The notes under the pieces: model-generated
Told to the model about the DNA's origin: nothing
What the model saw: the letters and a program-made list of their open reading frames with translations, nothing else
Databases searched by the model: none
Source of the DNA: Citrus sinensis
Taxonomy: Eukaryota > Streptophyta > Magnoliopsida > Sapindales > Rutaceae
Length of the DNA stretch: 64,000 nt
Assembly: GCF_022201045.2 (NCBI RefSeq)
Contig: NC_068561.1
Span: 19,346,501 to 19,410,500, forward strand
Reading direction: 5' to 3'
Shown: positions 59,989 to 64,000 of the stretch, piece after piece
Position numbering within the stretch: the first letter of the stretch is position 1
Layout: each line of letters starts with the position of its first letter
Program-made: the position numbers and the translations under genes

Positions 59989-60410
59989 TTAATACGGTAA
60001 CAATTTAACCCGAAAGACTTGCTTTCAAAATTGATTAATTCATCGGTGCAAGTTGCATTCTGCAAGAAGTTAACAAAGGTGCAAGAGGACAACAGTCTCA
60101 TCAAATCATTCATTGCACCAAGCCGCCAACGCATATAATTTTGACCGGAGGCTAAGTGATTTTTGTTCCTCATAATATTTCCACGTAGTAGGGGACAGAT
60201 GCAGTATCATTGTTTGAATTTTCTTATGACCGACGACTTTTGACCCTCTTTTTTAATTTTTTTTTAATGCAATATTCATCTTAATTTCACTAGCAAAATT
60301 TTATTAAGTTATAAAAGGAAATCTTTAATGATATTTTAATAGAATACGTATAAAGATTTTTAAAATTCTATGATAAGATTATTTGTCTAGTAACTAATAT
60401 TTAAGCGGTT

Positions 60411-60735
60411 TAATTTGTCTAGTAACTAATAATATAAAAGTTTTTAAACTATAAAATAATTTTTAAAATGTAAATTACTATATTTATTATAGTAACATAT
60501 TTGTCTTTGTTATAAAATTTAAAATAAATCGTGGGTTAAATAGATTTTGAAATTAATAAAATATATCTCATGTGTTAATAATATCAAAACTATTTTATAT
60601 AATATTGAAAATAATCTAATTTTTTATATATTTATTTTAACATTATGTTTCTATTTAATAAAATTTAGTTTCATATAATATAAGATTATAAAGTATTTAA
60701 ATTTTTTTAAATATTGAAATTATTTTCAAATGCAT
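60411..60735. repeat. AT-rich inverted repeat, right arm
   Basis: This is the partner of 57240-57562 in opposite orientation. A small direct repeat, TTTGTCTAGTAACTAAT, occurs twice at its left edge (about 60380 and 60413). Confidence 0.6.
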
Positions 60736-60739
60736 ATAT

Positions 60740-62640
60740 TGTTATATTTATTTTAATATTATATTTCTATTTATTATAAAACATTGGAGTAAATTTGTTG
60801 AGTTAATAAAGTCAAATGCTATTATAATCAAGAGAGGGCCTTAGCGTTTTGGTGTCCTTTATTAAAAACTTAGGAGTATATATATGATCATCTTCTCAAA
60901 TCTTGGAGGTGCAAGTGTCTTTTTTTTTTTTCTTTTTATTTGAATGAGGTTTCAATGAAATTTAATCTAAGGAAAATGAATGATTTTAATATTTTTGTTT
61001 TTCTTTAAGGATGTATTCAATAGTCAAATAATGTACCTTTTAATCTGGTTCAAGAATCCTATCCAACAGTTCAAAGAATAAGCGAGTTAGTGATAAGAAG
61101 AAGAACGTCATTGTCCTTCCATTCTGTAGTAGGGCTCTGAGAAGAAACCATCAATAAGATGAATATTGACGTGAAGGCATCTGACCTTGATTGTGTAGGC
61201 AATAAGCAAGGCTCCTGAAATAATTTAATCACATCATCTCATGAACCTCAATCTTAGATAATCATGCTCATTAATTTTTGCCAGGCAATTAAGACATTGG
61301 ATTGTACAACTATTTATTTATTAATGGTCTATATCAATTGGAATCGGTCCTACGCAAATTTAACTTCATAAAATGACATGCTGTTAGTATTGACAATTTG
61401 TAAAACCCGAAACCTACATTTTCTGGGTAAAAAACAACTTTAGTTGAGTTTAATAGTTGTCTTAATTAACCCTAGACAGCTAGGTAAATTTAGGTGATTG
61501 TTTGGTTTATTAAATTAATGGGGCCTATGTAATTATTTAAGCAAACCTTATGGTGTATTTACCTTTATTTCTTTTATTTAATAATTATATTTATTCCTTT
61601 CACAACATTACGTAGAAAAAAAAATTGTATATTAAAATAATTTTTTAATTTTTTAATAAAATTTTCATTAACAATCTAATAATTATTTTTCTAAAGCTCC
61701 ATTGCAGAACCTCCATTAGTAAAAAAATTACTTAAAAAAAGGAAAAGTTATGTTAGGTATTCCAAAACTTATCCTAAAATATTTATTTCAAATGTGGCGG
61801 CTCCCATCATGTGCCTAAAGACAATTACAATAAATTATTTTAAAATTTATTAAAAAAATCATTCACCAATTGATGATAATGTCTAATGACTTTTCCGGTC
61901 CTTAACTTTAAGTCTTTTTTTTCTAATTAATTAAAAAAATGATAAACTTAATCTTTATCATTTTTATATCCTCATTCTTTTTACTTTTTGACTTTTTTTT
62001 GCTCGACTAATTTATTAGGTGAAAGAATTTATCTTATTTATAAGTCCAAGTAATTTTTTTTACTAGTCAATGTAGAATATAATTCAACAATTTCTCTTTG
62101 AACACAATTATTGTTAGACCAGGAGTTGGACCTAGAATTTTTGTATATCTTAACTCAAAAGACTAACTTATTAGTAAAATGGACCTATCCATCATATAAG
62201 TTAAGTGACTACTTTTAGGGGTAAATATGAGTCACAACTCAACATCTTTTTAACTTCGTCATATTTTTGGCAGCTGCTGAGTTACATGATCTATAACTTA
62301 TAGGCTTATAGCTGACCCGAAATCAATTTCCTATAACCTCTCAATTTTTTGAAAAGCAACAATTGAGTTATATAAAAAAATAAATTAATTATATATGGTT
62401 GATGTAAGTTTAAGATGATGTAACTCAACAAGAACCTATATTCTTATATTTGCTAAAATGAAAGCTGATAATTCTTAATTGATAGGAAGGTTGCGGGTAA
62501 AAAAAGGCTGATGGTTAATGGTGCTAGACTGGTTCAATGATGGGCTACAATCATAGAAACTCAACAACCAATCAGAATTTCAGATTTTGTCCCATCCAAT
62601 ACATAATTAATTTCTACTACTTACATTTTTTTTCCCCCAT
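60740..62640. other. Intergenic AT-rich DNA
   Basis: No gene, clear transposon end or RNA was found. It separates the repeat cluster from the 3' flank of the lectin kinase. Confidence 0.4.
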
Positions 62641-62649
62641 GATCTTCAT

Positions 62650-63320
62650 CTTCATTTTTCAGGATTTCTTATACTTGACGCTTAAAGAATAGCTTTAGAT
62701 TGAAGTTCATCATTACCTTCAGCTGTTATTGTCTACAATAAATCAATTTCTTCTGTAATTAAACATCATTCTCAGCAATACACATACTGTAAGTAATTCA
62801 TTCTTCTTTGCTGAAAAAATGTCAGTTGGCAACGTTCTCAGCATCTTTTTCTGTTATTTGGCTGCTGCCTTATGCCCATTATTACTTCGTTAATTGCCAA
62901 CAACTTTGCGGCTTTAATAGTTTAGTACAATATTTCTGAGTCTGATTGATGTGTCATGTCACAATAAGCAAAACAACAATCGCACATAGATATTGGCAAG
63001 TTAAATTTTATACGATGAACTCACGAAAAATTGACATTTCCAAAAGAGAATCCAAGTTTGGACAACATTTCTGAAAAGGTAATCCAAAATCTGACAACGG
63101 AAATACTATTGTTGAATAATATACAGTTGCTATATACAACACGCTAATAACACACCAGGAAATACCAAAAACAAGCTTCCTTAGAATGTAAAAGTCATTG
63201 CAATTGTCACACACTTTCTGTCTATCGCCCTGTGAGATCTGAAAATGGATCAAGTTGGCTTCCTGTATGAGTGTAATCCGACTCAACGAAAGATGGAGGC
63301 ATGGCCGGCCACACGAAAGA
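62650..63320. repeat. Duplicated 3'-end block, copy 2 (next to the lectin kinase)
   Basis: This is the partner of 56500-57243, about 6.1 kb away in direct orientation. It includes a fossil of the MTP5 3' untranslated region (62660-62710), the kinase 3' flank and the last coding bases of the kinase. The copies differ by many substitutions and indels. Confidence 0.8.
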
Positions 63321-64000
63321 GGGTCTTTCAGCTGGCAGCACCGGCGGATTTGCCTCCCCGGAAAGAACCTGCAAAACCGTCTTCATCGATGGCCTCAGGT
63401 GCGGGTTCGGGTGGCAACATGCCAAACCCAGAATGAGAACACACTCCATTTCTTTCTCTGAAAACTCTCCTCCCAATCTTGAATCAGCCGCATCAAGAAT
63501 TCTTCCCTTCCTACGAAGTTCCCACAGCCAGTGCACAATGCTATTGTTATAACTGTTCTGCTCACTTTGATTTCCAGGCTTCCTCCCACAAGCAACTTCC
63601 AGGATCAGAACTCCGAACGCGTAAATATCAGTTTCAATGGTGGCCCTGCCCACCAGAAAGCTCTCCGGAGCCATGTAACCAGGAGTTCCAGCTATCTCTT
63701 TCGTAGAGTGATGAGTCTTCAAATTTTCTTGGATGGTTCTCGCCAATCCAAAATCTCCCAACCTTGCATTGAACTCCGAATCCAGCATGATATTGCTCGA
63801 TTTTATGTCCCGATGAAGAACTCTCTTTTCGCTCCCGTTATGCAGATAATCCAGCGCCTGAGATGTCCCATGTATTACGCTCAGCCTCTTTTCCCAGTTC
63901 AGTGTCACTTCCCCGGGGCCACTGTTCGTCTCATCGTAGAATATGAACTTGTCCAGGCTACCGTTAGGCATGTACTCATACACAAGAAGAAAATCATGCC
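63222..64000 (-). CDS. L-type lectin receptor kinase, S.5-like, 3' part only
   Basis: L-type lectin kinases have an extracellular legume-lectin domain, one membrane pass and a cytosolic Ser/Thr kinase. Only the C-terminal ~259 residues are in the window; the frame is open at the right edge, so the N-terminal half lies beyond 64000. Kinase parts in order are LLVYEYMPNGSLDKFIF (hinge), YLHNG, VLHRDIKSSNIML (catalytic loop), RLGDFGLAR (DFG), KEIAGTPGYMAPES (activation segment and APE), ETDIYAFGVLILEVACGRKP, and LGLACCHPNPHLRPSMK. The HRD Arg is present, so it should be active. The end FVWPAMPPSF...HTGSQLDPFSDLTGR closely recalls Arabidopsis LecRK-S.5 (At5g06740). It is convergent with MTP5. A relic of a second copy lies at 57190-57243. 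Confidence 0.92.
   Translation of the reverse strand, partial: HDFLLVYEYMPNGSLDKFIFYDETNSGPGEVTLNWEKRLSVIHGTSQALDYLHNGSEKRVLHRDIKSSNIMLDSEFNARLGDFGLARTIQENLKTHHSTKEIAGTPGYMAPESFLVGRATIETDIYAFGVLILEVACGRKPGNQSEQNSYNNSIVHWLWELRRKGRILDAADSRLGGEFSEKEMECVLILGLACCHPNPHLRPSMKTVLQVLSGEANPPVLPAERPSFVWPAMPPSFVESDYTHTGSQLDPFSDLTGR

Overview
This window is nuclear DNA of a dicot plant. The evidence is AT-rich intergenic DNA, many short GT-AG introns, genes split as plants split them (actin with a leader intron, FAD2 with one leader intron), and many small non-autonomous DNA transposons. A woody rosid such as Citrus would fit the proteins, but nothing here proves the genus. I reconstructed exons by reading splice junctions and reading frame by eye. 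Summed exon lengths are multiples of three for every complete gene, and the products match family lengths where I know them.

Layout: (1) 1-6640, FAD2 (oleate desaturase), + strand, with a 4.8 kb leader intron carrying a hAT element and a MITE. (2) 6640-11780, gene-poor, with a diverged tandem duplication, an isolated cluster of ACGT/G-box motifs and a 19-bp poly-G run. (3) 11787-12299, a VQ-motif protein, followed at once by a 977-bp hAT element. (4) 13507-17300, another diverged tandem duplication. (5) 17302-21185, a plastid fibrillin (FBN9/PAP13 type), - strand, divergent from (6) 22858-28100, POLD2, the DNA polymerase delta small subunit, with an E2F-type site just before its ATG. (7) 29726-30329, a small basic protein of unknown function. 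(8) 30999-31980, a third hAT element. (9) 33902-36637, a clade D PP2C phosphatase, convergent with (10) actin, 37479-39669, - strand. (11) 42938-47156, a protein with a C-terminal J domain. (12) 47821-50279, a NUDX23-type Nudix hydrolase. (13) 52834-56488, an MTP5-type cation diffusion facilitator. (14) 56500-63220, repeat-rich DNA with a 1.2 kb palindromic Mutator-like element. (15) 63222-64000, the 3' part of an L-type lectin receptor kinase of the S.5 type, - strand, running off the window.

From memory, the gene set matches three Arabidopsis segments: At2g42070-At2g42140 (NUDX23, J protein, unknown, POLD2, fibrillin, VQ), At3g12100-At3g12120 (MTP5, ACT11, FAD2) and At5g06740-At5g06750 (LecRK-S.5, PP2C). 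The window therefore looks like a little-fractionated ancestral block whose Arabidopsis copies each kept a subset. The genes are housekeeping or regulatory and do not form one pathway.

The most unusual structures are the palindromic 1.2 kb element at 58238-59463; an inverted copy of the MTP5 first exon about 1 kb upstream of the gene; a duplicated 3'-end block that leaves a relic of a second lectin kinase; and a 126-bp tandem duplication that copied a splice donor of the fibrillin gene. I see no complete retroelement, rRNA, tRNA gene or CRISPR.
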